A stretch of 64,000 nt of DNA. Source: JAHEEL01 sp942491345 (GTDB lineage Bacteria; Actinomycetota; Acidimicrobiia; Spongiisociales; UBA5794). Within the stretch, counting starts at the first letter, position 1; each line of letters begins with the position of its first letter. The translations under genes and the position numbers were made by a program. The notes beneath the pieces are model-generated. The model did not search any database and was not told where the DNA came from. It saw nothing but the letters and a program-made list of their open reading frames with translations. Positions 26,435-36,642 of the stretch are shown in pieces. The stretch spans positions 124,001 through 188,000 of the forward strand of contig CALOAN010000044.1 of NCBI GenBank assembly GCA_942491345.1, given 5' to 3'.

Positions 26435-28777
26435 ATGGTCGATTTCTATCTCGGCGGGCCGGTTGATGCAGAGACCGGCAAGCACATCCCAGGACAGACA
26501 ACCCAATACGAGGCATCGGATCTCACCACGCACGGCGTCATCGTCGGCATGACGGGTTCCGGTAAGACGGGACTGGGAATCATCTACCTCGAGGAGGCCC
26601 TCCGCTCGGGCGTCCCGACGCTGATCCTCGACCCGAAGGGGGATATGACAAACCTGCTCCTCACGTTTCCCAACCTCGCTCCCAGCGACTTTGAACCGTG
26701 GATCGACCCGGCAGCGGCGCAGGATTCGTCCGTTGCAGAGGTTGCAGCCGATACAGCGCAACTGTGGACCAACGGCCTGGCAAGCTGGAACCTGAGCGGA
26801 GCCGATATCGGGGCCCTGCGCAATCGTGCCGGCTTCACGATCTACACGCCGGGTTCGACGGCTGGGGTGCCGCTCAACGTCATCGGATCGCTGGTCGCAC
26901 CTGAAGGATCCTTTGACGAACGCGCCGAGGCATTACGAGACGAAATCCAGGGGTTCACCGCCGGCCTGCTTGGGATGGTCGGGATCGAAGCTGATCCGAT
27001 CTCCTCTCGCGAGAACGTTCTCATCGCGAACCTCATCGAGCACGCGTGGAGAAACGGGCAGTCCCTCGGCATGGAAACGCTGCTCGGATGGATCCAGAGG
27101 CCACCAATCCGAAGACTCGGCGTCTTTGACATTGAGGCATTCTTCCCTGCCGACGATCGGCTCGCCTTGGCGATGAAGCTCAATGGCCTTCTCGCTTCGC
27201 CCGGCTTCGGTACGTGGATGGACGGCGCAGCACTCGACATTCCGAGCCTGCTGTGGGACGCCGACGACAGGCCGCAGGCGGCCGTGATGTATCTGGCCCA
27301 TCTCTCCGACGAGGAACGCCAATTCGTCGTGACGCTGATCCTGTCCAAGCTGATCACCTGGATGCGAACGCAGCCGGGTAGCGGTGATCTTCGAGTACTG
27401 GCCTACATGGACGAGGTCTTCGGATTCGTACCGCCAACGGCGAACCCTCCGGCGAAGCGGCCGATCCTCACCCTGTTGAAGCAGGCGCGTGCCTTCGGTG
27501 TCGGCCTGCTCCTCTCGACCCAGAACCCGGTCGATCTCGACTACAAGGCCATGTCGAACGCCGGAACCTGGTGCATCGGCCGGCTGCAAACCGAGCGAGA
27601 CAAGGCGCGCATCCTCGAGGCACTGACATCTGTCTCCGGCGATATCGATGTCGCACAGCTCGACGGTCAGATCTCGGGACTCGCCAAGCGGTCATTCCTG
27701 CTGCACAACACACGGGACCGCGAGCCTCAGCTGTTCACAACTCGATGGGCCATGTCGTATCTGCGCGGTCCACTCACCCCAACACAGATCACGAGCCTGA
27801 CTCCGAACCGGTCAACACCTGCGAAGGCTGCTGCTCCAAGTGGCGCGCCGGAGGCAATCGCAGCATCGGCCGGTGACGATTCAAAGGTGGCGATCATGCC
27901 GCCGGTTTCCGACGGCGTCGCCGTATTCCACCTCGACCCGGCTGCAGAGTGGTCGGAAGCCGTTGGCGCCTCAGCCGTCCCGACGCACTACCAAGCTGGA
28001 GCTGCGGTACGCATCGTCGCGCGCTACGACGACACACGGGCCGGCGTCGACCACGTGGTCGAATGGGAAGCGGTGGTGTTCCCCCTGACTGATGGCGTCG
28101 GCGACCCCATCGAGGTCGATCACGAACCGCGTGACTTCGTCGAGGAAGGTGACGCGTCCGTCCTGTATGAGCTTCCCGAGGCTCGGATCGACACGAAGAC
28201 GTTCTGGTCCTCACTCTCATCATCGTTGAAGGAACGGATGCACCGCGAAGGCAAGGTGAGCATCTTCAAGAATCCGACGCTGAAGTTGTACTCCCGTGTC
28301 GGCGAATCTCGAGAGGAATTCGTTGCGCGGTGCGACAAGGCCGCCGACGATAGGGCCGACGACGCGACGGCGAAGCTCAGGGACAAATACGAGAAGCAGC
28401 TCCGACGCATTCAGCTCGCCATCGACAAGTATGGAGCGCAGGCGGACGCGGCCGCCCAGGACGCCCGGTCGGGGGATATCGACCTGGTGACCGGCACCGT
28501 GTTCGACATGCTCACCGGTCGGAGCCGCTCTCGCAGTATCTCTTCGGCAACAAAGGCCAGACGAGCGGCCCAACGCAAGGTTGACGCAGCCACGGGTCGG
28601 GTTGAGGCGAAGGTTGCTGAGTACGAGGCAATCCAGGAGGAATTCCAGAACGAGGTCGCAGATCTCGTCGCGGCATGGGACGAGAAGGCGACGGATGTCG
28701 AAGAGCTCACGATTGGACTCGAGAAGACCGACATAACTGTCTCGGACACGGTCCTTGTCTGGATCCCACGGGCCTGA
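26435..28777 (+). CDS. HerA-like (DUF853) ATPase with C-terminal coiled coil
   Basis: 780 residues. The FtsK/HerA-type ATPase (about 25-450) has Walker A VGMTGSGKTGLG, Walker B RVLAYMDEVFGF and the sensor LLSTQNPVDLDYKAM. This resembles the DUF853 helicase group; canonical HerA is found with NurA, absent here. After about 480 comes a beta-rich region, then a long charged coiled coil (about 615-745, with KYEKQLRRIQLAIDKYG). A hexameric nucleic-acid motor is inferred. The substrate is unknown. A 55 bp repeat copy follows the stop immediately. Confidence 0.85.
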   Translation: MVDFYLGGPVDAETGKHIPGQTTQYEASDLTTHGVIVGMTGSGKTGLGIIYLEEALRSGVPTLILDPKGDMTNLLLTFPNLAPSDFEPWIDPAAAQDSSVAEVAADTAQLWTNGLASWNLSGADIGALRNRAGFTIYTPGSTAGVPLNVIGSLVAPEGSFDERAEALRDEIQGFTAGLLGMVGIEADPISSRENVLIANLIEHAWRNGQSLGMETLLGWIQRPPIRRLGVFDIEAFFPADDRLALAMKLNGLLASPGFGTWMDGAALDIPSLLWDADDRPQAAVMYLAHLSDEERQFVVTLILSKLITWMRTQPGSGDLRVLAYMDEVFGFVPPTANPPAKRPILTLLKQARAFGVGLLLSTQNPVDLDYKAMSNAGTWCIGRLQTERDKARILEALTSVSGDIDVAQLDGQISGLAKRSFLLHNTRDREPQLFTTRWAMSYLRGPLTPTQITSLTPNRSTPAKAAAPSGAPEAIAASAGDDSKVAIMPPVSDGVAVFHLDPAAEWSEAVGASAVPTHYQAGAAVRIVARYDDTRAGVDHVVEWEAVVFPLTDGVGDPIEVDHEPRDFVEEGDASVLYELPEARIDTKTFWSSLSSSLKERMHREGKVSIFKNPTLKLYSRVGESREEFVARCDKAADDRADDATAKLRDKYEKQLRRIQLAIDKYGAQADAAAQDARSGDIDLVTGTVFDMLTGRSRSRSISSATKARRAAQRKVDAATGRVEAKVAEYEAIQEEFQNEVADLVAAWDEKATDVEELTIGLEKTDITVSDTVLVWIPRA

Positions 28778-28780
28778 TTT

Positions 28781-28834
28781 CGCGTACCCAGGGTTCTTGA
28801 CCTCGTATTCGGCGCTGTCAGCCCGCGGAATGCT
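28781..28834. repeat. single copy of the dispersed ~55 bp repeat
   Basis: It starts 3 bp after the HerA-like stop with CGCGTACCCAGGGTTCTTG and runs into the 3' end of the convergent AbiEi-DUF559 gene, whose last residues (about six) are encoded by it. Confidence 0.85.
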
Positions 28835-29747
28835 CCATATTCGAGGATCGACCCTGATCCAGAAGCGCTCCGACGATCTCAACTATCTCAGCCGGTCGCT
28901 CCGTGACATCAATCCACGTGAAGCGAACGACTCTCCAGCCGTGGACCAACGCCTGTCGATCGCGTTCCCGATCTCTCGAGAACGCATCGGCCAGTTCGTG
29001 CCACCGCCTCGAATCCCACTCAATCGCCAGCCGTTCCACCGGGAAGGCGGCATCGAATCGACGGTCGGGGTCCCAGGGAATCGGGAACTCGAATCGGGGT
29101 TCAGGCAGACCACCGGCTCGAAGCACCTCTGCCCCTCGCCGCTCAAGTGGCGAGCCATTCGGTGGGCCGGCTTGTCGCTCTTCAAGGATTGACCGCATCT
29201 TCTGGATTCCCGGTTTCCCACGTCGAGCCACCTGATCAACCACTAGCTCAACTTCCCCGATGCAGATTCGTTGATCGGCAATGGTGGAATCGAGAATGGC
29301 CGCAATGTGCTTCTTCGACAGAAATGGCGACAGATCGATGATCGTACGAGAAACGGAGGTCACAGGAAGTCCATCGATCTCCTCGAGGTGTCCATCGAGA
29401 AGGTCATGACACCGGTGCACCACGACTCCCGGGAAATCGTGGGTTGTCCTGGAGTGAACCAAGACCGAAGCTAGACCGCGACGCAGCTTCGGCAGGTTGT
29501 GCAATTCGGCAGCGGAATCGTGAGAAACAACAGCGTTTGGCAAAGTGGCAATCGCTGCGCGAACCCGACTCATTGCGCCCGACATCTCGATCACCTGGTA
29601 TCCAAATCGGCCGAGGGATTGCCAGCGGCCATCGCGAAGGCGTCGGTCGATCTGGCCCTTCGTCAGGCCAGAGGCTCGGGCCTGATCGGAACGGACAGCG
29701 CCGCCCTGGCGTGCCGCAATCTCGGCCACAAGTCGATCCGGGTTCAT
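28818..29747 (-). CDS. AbiEi-like protein fused to a DUF559/Vsr-like nuclease domain
   Basis: 309 residues. The N-terminal winged-helix part (about 1-60, ARQGGAVRSDQARASGLTKG) and middle domain resemble type IV AbiEi antitoxins. The C-terminal 110 residues match the DUF559 Vsr-like PD-(D/E)XK fold: RRFDAAFPVERLAIEWD supplies the acidic pair, then RDRERDRQALVHGWRVVRFT. No AbiEii nucleotidyltransferase toxin is adjacent, so it is an orphan of a type common in actinobacterial accessory regions. The final residues come from a dispersed repeat copy. The upstream region is filled by four tandem repeat copies. Confidence 0.75.
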   Translation of the reverse strand: MNPDRLVAEIAARQGGAVRSDQARASGLTKGQIDRRLRDGRWQSLGRFGYQVIEMSGAMSRVRAAIATLPNAVVSHDSAAELHNLPKLRRGLASVLVHSRTTHDFPGVVVHRCHDLLDGHLEEIDGLPVTSVSRTIIDLSPFLSKKHIAAILDSTIADQRICIGEVELVVDQVARRGKPGIQKMRSILEERQAGPPNGSPLERRGAEVLRAGGLPEPRFEFPIPWDPDRRFDAAFPVERLAIEWDSRRWHELADAFSRDRERDRQALVHGWRVVRFTWIDVTERPAEIVEIVGALLDQGRSSNMEHSAG

Positions 29748-29797
29748 TCTGACAAGTTGCCACGAAGCAGGCTCAATTTCCAGGGGTCAGATACGCC

Positions 29798-30036
29798 GGC
29801 CGTTCTGCGGGCTGACAGCGCCGCATACGGGGTGGAGAACCCTGGGTTCGCAGCGCCGGCCTTTCTGCGGGCTGACAGCGCCGCATACGGGGTGGAGAAC
29901 CCTGGGTTCGCAGCGCCGGCCTTTCTGCGGGCTGACAGCGCCGCATACGGGGTGGAGAACCCTGGGTTCGCAGCGCCGGCCTTTCTGCGGGCTGACAGCG
30001 CCGCATACGGGGTGGAGAACCCTGGGTTTGCGGACT
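29798..30036. repeat. four tandem copies of the dispersed ~55 bp repeat, exact 60 bp period
   Basis: Copies at about 29803, 29863, 29923 and 29983 read GCGGGCTGACAGCGCCGC then ATACGGGGTGGAGAACCC and GGGTTCGC, with constant CAGCGCCGGCC spacers. Near-perfect identity points to recent tandem duplication. They lie between the AbiEi-DUF559 start and the CBS gene, the last copy touching the CBS stop. One frame is open through all copies and would give a 20-residue repeat, but nothing suggests it is translated. Confidence 0.93.
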
Positions 30037-30403
30037 AGTTCTTCCGGAGGGCCCAGAGCACGTCTCTGATGTCGACGATCCCAAGCAGCTCTTCGCCGGC
30101 CGTGACCGGGAGATGGCGGTATCCCGTCTCGAGCAGCCAGTCCGCCGCCTCGGAGACGCTGACTTCGGGCGGCACCGTGTCAGGTGAGTCGGTCATCCAG
30201 GTCGTCACCGGATCATCCAGGTCCGCCCCTTCCGATACAGCACGCACAACGTCTCGGTCGGTGAGGATCCCGATGACTCGACGACCGTCGACGACGGCGA
30301 GTGCGCCAATGGATCGGGAGATCAGCACGTTGGCGGCGTCGCCGAGCGTCGTCTCAGGACCAACGACGTCGGATGCTCCGCTCACCAATGCTTCGACCCG
30401 CAA
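30035..30403 (-). CDS. CBS-domain pair protein
   Basis: 122 residues made only of two CBS domains (GALAVVDGRRVIGILTDRDVV and HLPVTAGEELLGIVDIRDV). Such proteins bind adenine nucleotides and sense energy state, usually by regulating a partner. No enzyme is fused. It lies just downstream, in transcription order, of the sigma factor gene (79 bp), so cotranscription is possible. The target is unknown. A second CBS-only protein is encoded at 51847-52281. Confidence 0.88.
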   Translation of the reverse strand: MRVEALVSGASDVVGPETTLGDAANVLISRSIGALAVVDGRRVIGILTDRDVVRAVSEGADLDDPVTTWMTDSPDTVPPEVSVSEAADWLLETGYRHLPVTAGEELLGIVDIRDVLWALRKN

Positions 30404-30482
30404 CGCAACTCCCTCGGGGTGTTCTGCAAGTCAGGCTAGCCATCCCACACCTGCGGATGTCGGGCCAAGCCTTCAGAAACTG

Positions 30483-31532
30483 TTAGACGAGATCCTGTTC
30501 GCGAATTCCGAAGCTTGGATGGCGGAGTCTGCAGAGCGCCAGCTTCTCGAGCTGGCGAATCCGTTCACGTGTCAGATTGAACTCATCGCCGATCTCCTCG
30601 AGCGTACGCGGCACGCCGTCGTAGAACCCGTAGCGCAGCGCCAGGATTCGTCCTTCCCGCTCGGGCAGGCGTTCGATCGACTTCCGCAGGCTGTTGGCAA
30701 TGTCCATCTCTTCGGTCACCCGAACGGGATCGACGGCCTCCTCGTCTTCGATGAAGTCACCGAGCTGTGCACCGTCCTCGCCGATTGGCTGCTCGAGAGA
30801 GACGGTGTCGGCGACGCTCAGCGCCAGCTCGACCTTCGTGACGTCCACACCTGCTTCTTCTGCGATCTCCTCGGGCTTCGGGTCACGCCCGAGTTCAGCC
30901 TTGAGACTCGCTTGGGCGGCTCGCACCGCAGCGAGCGTGTCGTGCAGATGAACAGGGATCCGCACGGTACGGGACTTGTCGGCAATCGCCCTCGTTATGG
31001 CCTGCCGGATCCACCACGTTGCGTATGTCGAGAACTTGAAACCCTTGCGCCAGTCGAATTTCTCGACCGCGCGAATGAGTCCGAGGTTCCCTTCCTGGAT
31101 CAGGTCGAGGAAGTCGATACCGGAGGTGTTCGCATACCGACGGGCATTGGCGACGACGAGACGGAGATTGGCCGTCAGGAATGCATCCTTGGCCTCCTGG
31201 CCGCGCCGGGCCTGACGCCGCAAGGCGATCTGCTCAGCTCGTCCCTGGTGTTCGCCGGCGTCGAGTCGGTCCTGGGCGGTCTGCCCAGCCTCGATCTTCT
31301 GGGCGTAGTCGACCTCTTTTTCAGCCGTCAAGAGCTCGTATTCGCCAATGGCGGTCAGGTACTGGCTGACCAAGTCCGTTGTCAGACGACCTCGTTCATC
31401 AGTGAGCTTGCTCCGGTCCCGGTCGCGTCGGGTACGAGTCAACGTGTCGCGGTCGACCCGCTCCTTCGCTTCCTCGCGTTCTCTCGCCGCGCGATTCAGG
31501 ACGGCCTTGCTCGGATTCGAGCCGTTTGTCAT
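30483..31532 (-). CDS. sigma-70 family RNA polymerase sigma factor (RpoD/SigB-like)
   Basis: 349 residues from the ATG at 31532, preceded by GGTGGAGG at good spacing; the long upstream open frame lacks similarity and is not used. Region 1.2 (DLVSQYLTAIGEYELLTAEKEV), region 2 with the core-binding and -10 segments (DLIQEGNLGLIRAVEKFD, FSTYATWWIRQAI), region 3 (SLEQPIGEDGAQLGDFIED) and the region 4 helix-turn-helix (TLEEIGDEFNLTRERIRQ) are all present. The short N-terminus fits a group 2 or compact primary factor. No anti-sigma gene is adjacent. Confidence 0.93.
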   Translation of the reverse strand: MTNGSNPSKAVLNRAAREREEAKERVDRDTLTRTRRDRDRSKLTDERGRLTTDLVSQYLTAIGEYELLTAEKEVDYAQKIEAGQTAQDRLDAGEHQGRAEQIALRRQARRGQEAKDAFLTANLRLVVANARRYANTSGIDFLDLIQEGNLGLIRAVEKFDWRKGFKFSTYATWWIRQAITRAIADKSRTVRIPVHLHDTLAAVRAAQASLKAELGRDPKPEEIAEEAGVDVTKVELALSVADTVSLEQPIGEDGAQLGDFIEDEEAVDPVRVTEEMDIANSLRKSIERLPEREGRILALRYGFYDGVPRTLEEIGDEFNLTRERIRQLEKLALCRLRHPSFGIREQDLV

Positions 31533-32099
31533 CGAGTGATCCTCCACCAACGTCAAGCACTCCACCCGTTCCGGCTTCGTGAAGCGCCACAAAGCGGGAA
31601 GCAATTCAATATCACACATCCGGACCGATTTGTGAAGCCCGAATATTCCAGGCCCCATTGCCACCGGTCGTGTACTGCCTCGCTTCGCTGAGGGTACGGA
31701 GCAACGGCGTCTAGCGCGACGCCGACGGTCGAGAGGCTCACATTTCTCCCGCGGCAACGCTCGATACACCTCCCAGATGCCTGTCGCCGAGGTCTGGCTC
31801 GACTGTGGGCCGGCCGCAACGGCACTCACGGGCATCCTGCGCCAGCTCACGACCCCGCCAGGCATCGGAGCCTTGCCGTCGAATCCGTCGATGACCGTCG
31901 ATTTCGAGGACGTAGAACTCGTCGTCTGATATGGACTCGCCGGGAACACAAAGTGCTCCCACGTGTTCTCTGGAACGGCGGCGGTGCCGGGAAACGATCC
32001 CGCGCCGACAAGGACCGGCCTCGACGTTCCCGCCAGCGGGTCGACATGATCCGGTCGAAATGCTTGGATTCCCGAAGCCGGTCCGTATCCTCGTCGCCG
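31533..32099. other. 567 bp region without a convincing gene
   Basis: It lies between the divergent sigma-factor gene and the zinc-ribbon membrane protein gene. Open frames on both strands are compositional shadows with Arg/Ser-rich translations and no conserved pattern. It must hold both promoters. No tRNA, terminator or repeat was recognised. Confidence 0.5.
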
Positions 32100-33305
32100 A
32101 TGACAACTTCGACCCACCTTCCTCTCTGTGTGTACTGCGGTACTGCCCGATCGGCGGACGAAACGCGGTGTCCGCAATGTGGTCGACCGTGGATCGACGT
32201 TCGTGTCGGGTCGATCGGCACAGCCCAGAACCATGCTCGGATTCCCGCCATGGTCGGTACAGCATCAGCGGCCGCCTCCACCACAGTCGCCGACGCCGCT
32301 ATCGATCACAGACCGAAGGACAACACCACGACCGACGAGACCGCACTCGCCGACGAGACCGCACTCGCCGACGAGACCGCAGCGGCAGAGACCACCGACG
32401 ACACCCCACTCGCCGCCACCGCTGCCGCCACCGCCACCGCTGCCGCCAAAACCGTCCCGGATGACGCATCGCCACGAGAAGCACCAACGGCGGAGGCAAC
32501 GGATGCCGGTCTCGTTCCCCCAGCGCCGGAGGACGCCGACGAGGAGGCCCCGCCAGCTGACCCGAGCCAGCGGTTCGTGTGGCTGATACCGGCATTGATA
32601 GCCGGCGCGGCCGTCATCGTGATCGCCCTGTTCGGATTCGGCTTCCTCGACGACAACACCGAACCGACGGCTGCGCCGGAAGCTGTTGCGACGCCGGTCC
32701 CAACCACGGCCGCCCAGACAACCACAACCCAGGCACCCACAACAACGGCAGCTCCGAGCACCACTACCACGTCGACCACAATTCCGGGGCCTTCGTCGAT
32801 TGAGCCGGTGGGGAATGCAATCCCGATGTCGTCGCTCACCCTGAAAGCCGGCGGGATCGGCCCGCTGGTGATTGGAGACGCTGCCCCAGACGCCCTCGGC
32901 CGCCTCGTGGCCAGCCTCGGGCGACCGGAGGAAGTTGGTGTCGCCGGTGCAGAAATGGGCCTCTGCGAAGGAGACGAAGGACGATTCGTCCGGTGGGCGG
33001 GCCTGACCGTCGTCGTGACCGGCACGCTCGCGGATGGCGTGTTCGCCGGGTACCGATTCGAGGAGCAAGCGGTCCCGACCATGCACCTCGACCTGGCGAC
33101 GCCGTCGGGGCTCCGTGTGGGCGACCCGCTGTCCTCCCTCAACGAGGTCTACGCTGCATACCAGATCGACTACGTCTCCGATGGCGGGACCGACCTGTTC
33201 CGCCTCTCAGACGAAGAGGGCTTGTTACTGTGGGGACCGGTCTCATCGATCGAGGACTCCGGGCGTGTTGAAGGGATCCACTCCCCCGATGCCTGCTCAT
33301 CGTAG
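32100..33305 (+). CDS. zinc-ribbon membrane protein with unrecognised exported C-terminal domain
   Basis: 401 residues from the ATG at 32100. The N-terminal zinc ribbon is CVYCGTARSADETRCPQCG (Cys4). An Ala/Thr/Glu-rich cytoplasmic part follows with three TALADETA-type repeats, then one membrane helix (about 160-183), a Thr-rich outer linker and a C-terminal domain (about 235-400). That domain has MGLCEGDEGRFVRWAGL, GYRFEEQ, PSGLRVGDPLSSLNEVY, GLLLWGPVSS and a final SPDACSS. The same domain order and motifs occur in the protein at 38117-39010. Two conserved Cys may form a disulfide. Function unknown. Confidence 0.82.
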   Translation: MTTSTHLPLCVYCGTARSADETRCPQCGRPWIDVRVGSIGTAQNHARIPAMVGTASAAASTTVADAAIDHRPKDNTTTDETALADETALADETAAAETTDDTPLAATAAATATAAAKTVPDDASPREAPTAEATDAGLVPPAPEDADEEAPPADPSQRFVWLIPALIAGAAVIVIALFGFGFLDDNTEPTAAPEAVATPVPTTAAQTTTTQAPTTTAAPSTTTTSTTIPGPSSIEPVGNAIPMSSLTLKAGGIGPLVIGDAAPDALGRLVASLGRPEEVGVAGAEMGLCEGDEGRFVRWAGLTVVVTGTLADGVFAGYRFEEQAVPTMHLDLATPSGLRVGDPLSSLNEVYAAYQIDYVSDGGTDLFRLSDEEGLLLWGPVSSIEDSGRVEGIHSPDACSS

Positions 33306-33365
33306 GGCCGATAGCCCCTCCTCAAACTAGGCTTGCACCGTGCGCATCCGACGACGGGGCTTCGA

Positions 33366-35330
33366 GTGAATTCTGCAGACACACCGTGGTGGCGTCGCGT
33401 GTTCTCTCCCGCGAACGTCATCTCCGTGACCGCGGGCGTCATGGTCTTCGTGCTCGGCCTCATCGCGTGGAACACAAACCGCGGTGTATTCGTCGCAGCC
33501 CTTGCCGGAGCCGTCGTCACCGGTGTCGTCTGGCTCCTGTGGTGGTACGTCGCCGGCCCGTCCGACATGGATCGGCTGCTCGGCACTCCACGACTCGGGA
33601 CCATTCCGGACAACGACACAAGCCCTGCGCCAACCCTCACTGACACCTCGTCGACATCGAGCAGGGCGTATCGCGAACTGCTTTCTGAAATCGAGGGTCG
33701 AACCAACGGTCAGGTCCTGCTCGTTTCCTCTCCTGCGCCCGGTCAGGGTGCTTCGACCGTAGCTCTGAATCTCGCTGTGGCTGGGACCCAACGTGGCCGA
33801 CGGATTGCCTTGATCGACGGCGACATCGACGGGGCTGGTGTCTCGCGCTTCCTCTCGACGGGCAGCGAACCGGGTCTCACAGACCTGGCAGACGGCGCCG
33901 CCACACTTGCAGATGCGTCGAGATTGTGGAGTATTGGCCGCGACAGCGTCCTTCCAGTTGTGCCCTCCGGGTCGTCAACCATGCCCTCCGAAGCTGCTCT
34001 CGCAGGACCTGGGCTGGCTGATTCGATCGAACGCATCGCCGAGCGCGCCGATGCGGTTCTGATCGACGCCCCGCCGATTGCTTGGGACGGGGCCACCACC
34101 CCACTCGCTGCGCACGCGGACGGCACCATCCTCGTCATCACCGAAGGCGCAACCGACACGAGTGTTGCTGATGCTCGTGACCGACTTGCCACCGCGGGGG
34201 CTCCAGTCATCGGCTACGTCGCGAACCGCTCCGCACCACCGTCGGTGTGGCGGATTCCGGTCGTTCGTATGCTCAAACGCATTGCGGTCACCTTCGCAGC
34301 CATCGCCGTCGTGTATTCAGCATTCACAGCTCTGCAAATCTACAGCTCATGGTCGAACGTTGACCGGGAAACCCTTGCCACGTCTGAAGCAGGAGCGGCA
34401 CTGCCGTCGACGTCACTTCCGCCGGTGTCCGATGTTGTCGCAGATGACGACCCGGATGTGCAACCCATCGAGGATGTTGTCGTTGCCGCACCAACGATTG
34501 AGGGTGCGTATCGATCGCTGCTCCTCATCGGCAGTGACGTGGCTGCCGACCTGGCAGACGTCATTCTTCTCACCGTCCTTCCTGCCGACGACGATCTCCC
34601 ACCGTTCATGGTGTCTCTCCCCCGTGATCTCTATGTCCCGAATCGTTGCACGAACGGCTACGGGCGCATCAACACGGCGTATCGCGAGTGTGGCGATGTC
34701 AACGCACCGACCATGCTTGCGCTTGCCGTCGAAGACTTCACCGGCATCAAGGTCAGCAATTTTGCCCTCTTCACCTTCGAGGGCTTCGAGCAGGTCATCA
34801 ACGGAGTGGGGGGCGTGGAGATCTGCTCGGAGTATCCGCTGCGCGACGCGAAGTCCTACCTCGATTTCCCCGGCGGATGCGTCAACGCGGACGGTGCAAT
34901 GGCGCTTGCATGGGTGCGTTCGCGCAAGACCCAGCAGCTCGTCAATGGGAGTTGGCGGTCCGTCCCGGGTGCGAGCGATCTGCTGCGCAACGAACATCAG
35001 CAGGACGTGCTCATCAAACTCGCGACCAAGTTGAGGACCTTCGAATCTCCGACCGACCTTTCGAACAAGATCGAGGAACTCTCCAATGCCTTCGTTGTCG
35101 ACGACGGACTCAGCATCTCCGACACGCTCTCGCTCGCCTGGAGCCTCCGCGACATCGACGTCACAACGATCCAGCGGCTTGCCGTGCCCGTGAAGCTCGG
35201 ACGCACGACTTCAGGCCAGTCGATCCTCAGGGCGACGAAGCCGTTCGACGAGGTTCTCGGAGAGTTCTATCCGGAACTCCTGGTCGTCGATGGCGACGAG
35301 ATAGAGTCGGCAGCGTCGCTCGCGCCGTAG
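33366..35330 (+). CDS. BY-kinase-like (degenerate P-loop) fused to LytR-CpsA-Psr domain
   Basis: 654 residues from the GTG at 33366 (GACGGGG site); a TTG at 33333 is an alternative. Two membrane helices lie in about 12-60. The cytosolic CpsD/Wzc-like ATPase domain (about 95-300) keeps Walker A' (ALIDGDIDGAG) and Walker B (AVLIDAPPI), but its Walker A reads APGQGASTVALNLA, with Ala where the catalytic Lys should be. A third helix (about 303-325) leads outside to an LCP transferase domain (about 375-600) with SLPRDLYVPNRC, GRINTAYREC and VRSRKTQQL. LCP proteins attach polymers to the wall. A fused export regulator and ligase is inferred. Confidence 0.85.
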   Translation: MNSADTPWWRRVFSPANVISVTAGVMVFVLGLIAWNTNRGVFVAALAGAVVTGVVWLLWWYVAGPSDMDRLLGTPRLGTIPDNDTSPAPTLTDTSSTSSRAYRELLSEIEGRTNGQVLLVSSPAPGQGASTVALNLAVAGTQRGRRIALIDGDIDGAGVSRFLSTGSEPGLTDLADGAATLADASRLWSIGRDSVLPVVPSGSSTMPSEAALAGPGLADSIERIAERADAVLIDAPPIAWDGATTPLAAHADGTILVITEGATDTSVADARDRLATAGAPVIGYVANRSAPPSVWRIPVVRMLKRIAVTFAAIAVVYSAFTALQIYSSWSNVDRETLATSEAGAALPSTSLPPVSDVVADDDPDVQPIEDVVVAAPTIEGAYRSLLLIGSDVAADLADVILLTVLPADDDLPPFMVSLPRDLYVPNRCTNGYGRINTAYRECGDVNAPTMLALAVEDFTGIKVSNFALFTFEGFEQVINGVGGVEICSEYPLRDAKSYLDFPGGCVNADGAMALAWVRSRKTQQLVNGSWRSVPGASDLLRNEHQQDVLIKLATKLRTFESPTDLSNKIEELSNAFVVDDGLSISDTLSLAWSLRDIDVTTIQRLAVPVKLGRTTSGQSILRATKPFDEVLGEFYPELLVVDGDEIESAASLAP

Positions 35331-35398
35331 GTCACTCGACGCCAAAGACCTGAGCATCGCCATATCCGGGCGCTGGGATCCCTTGTAGTCGGCACGGT

Positions 35399-36550
<1,152 letters not shown>

Positions 36551-36642
36551 CTCAACTTCATCGGCGTTCTCGGCGCAATCCTTGAACCAACGAGAGCATC
36601 GCGCGGTTCAAGACCGACCGCCGATCTGCCGAAGTATCTCCC

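Noticed and set aside
29798..30036. Four 60 bp repeats considered as a CRISPR array
   Set aside because: The spacers are the same in every copy, there are no cas genes, and single copies of the same unit occur elsewhere. It is a tandem duplication of a dispersed repeat.
29499..30038. Open plus-strand frame giving a 20-residue repeat across the four tandem copies
   Set aside because: It starts inside the AbiEi-DUF559 gene in another frame and is open only because the repeat unit is a multiple of three. There is no ribosome site.
31533..32234. N-terminal extension of the sigma factor through 32234
   Set aside because: The added translation is Arg/Ser-rich and unrelated to sigma factors; the ATG at 31532 has a good ribosome site and the normal family start.
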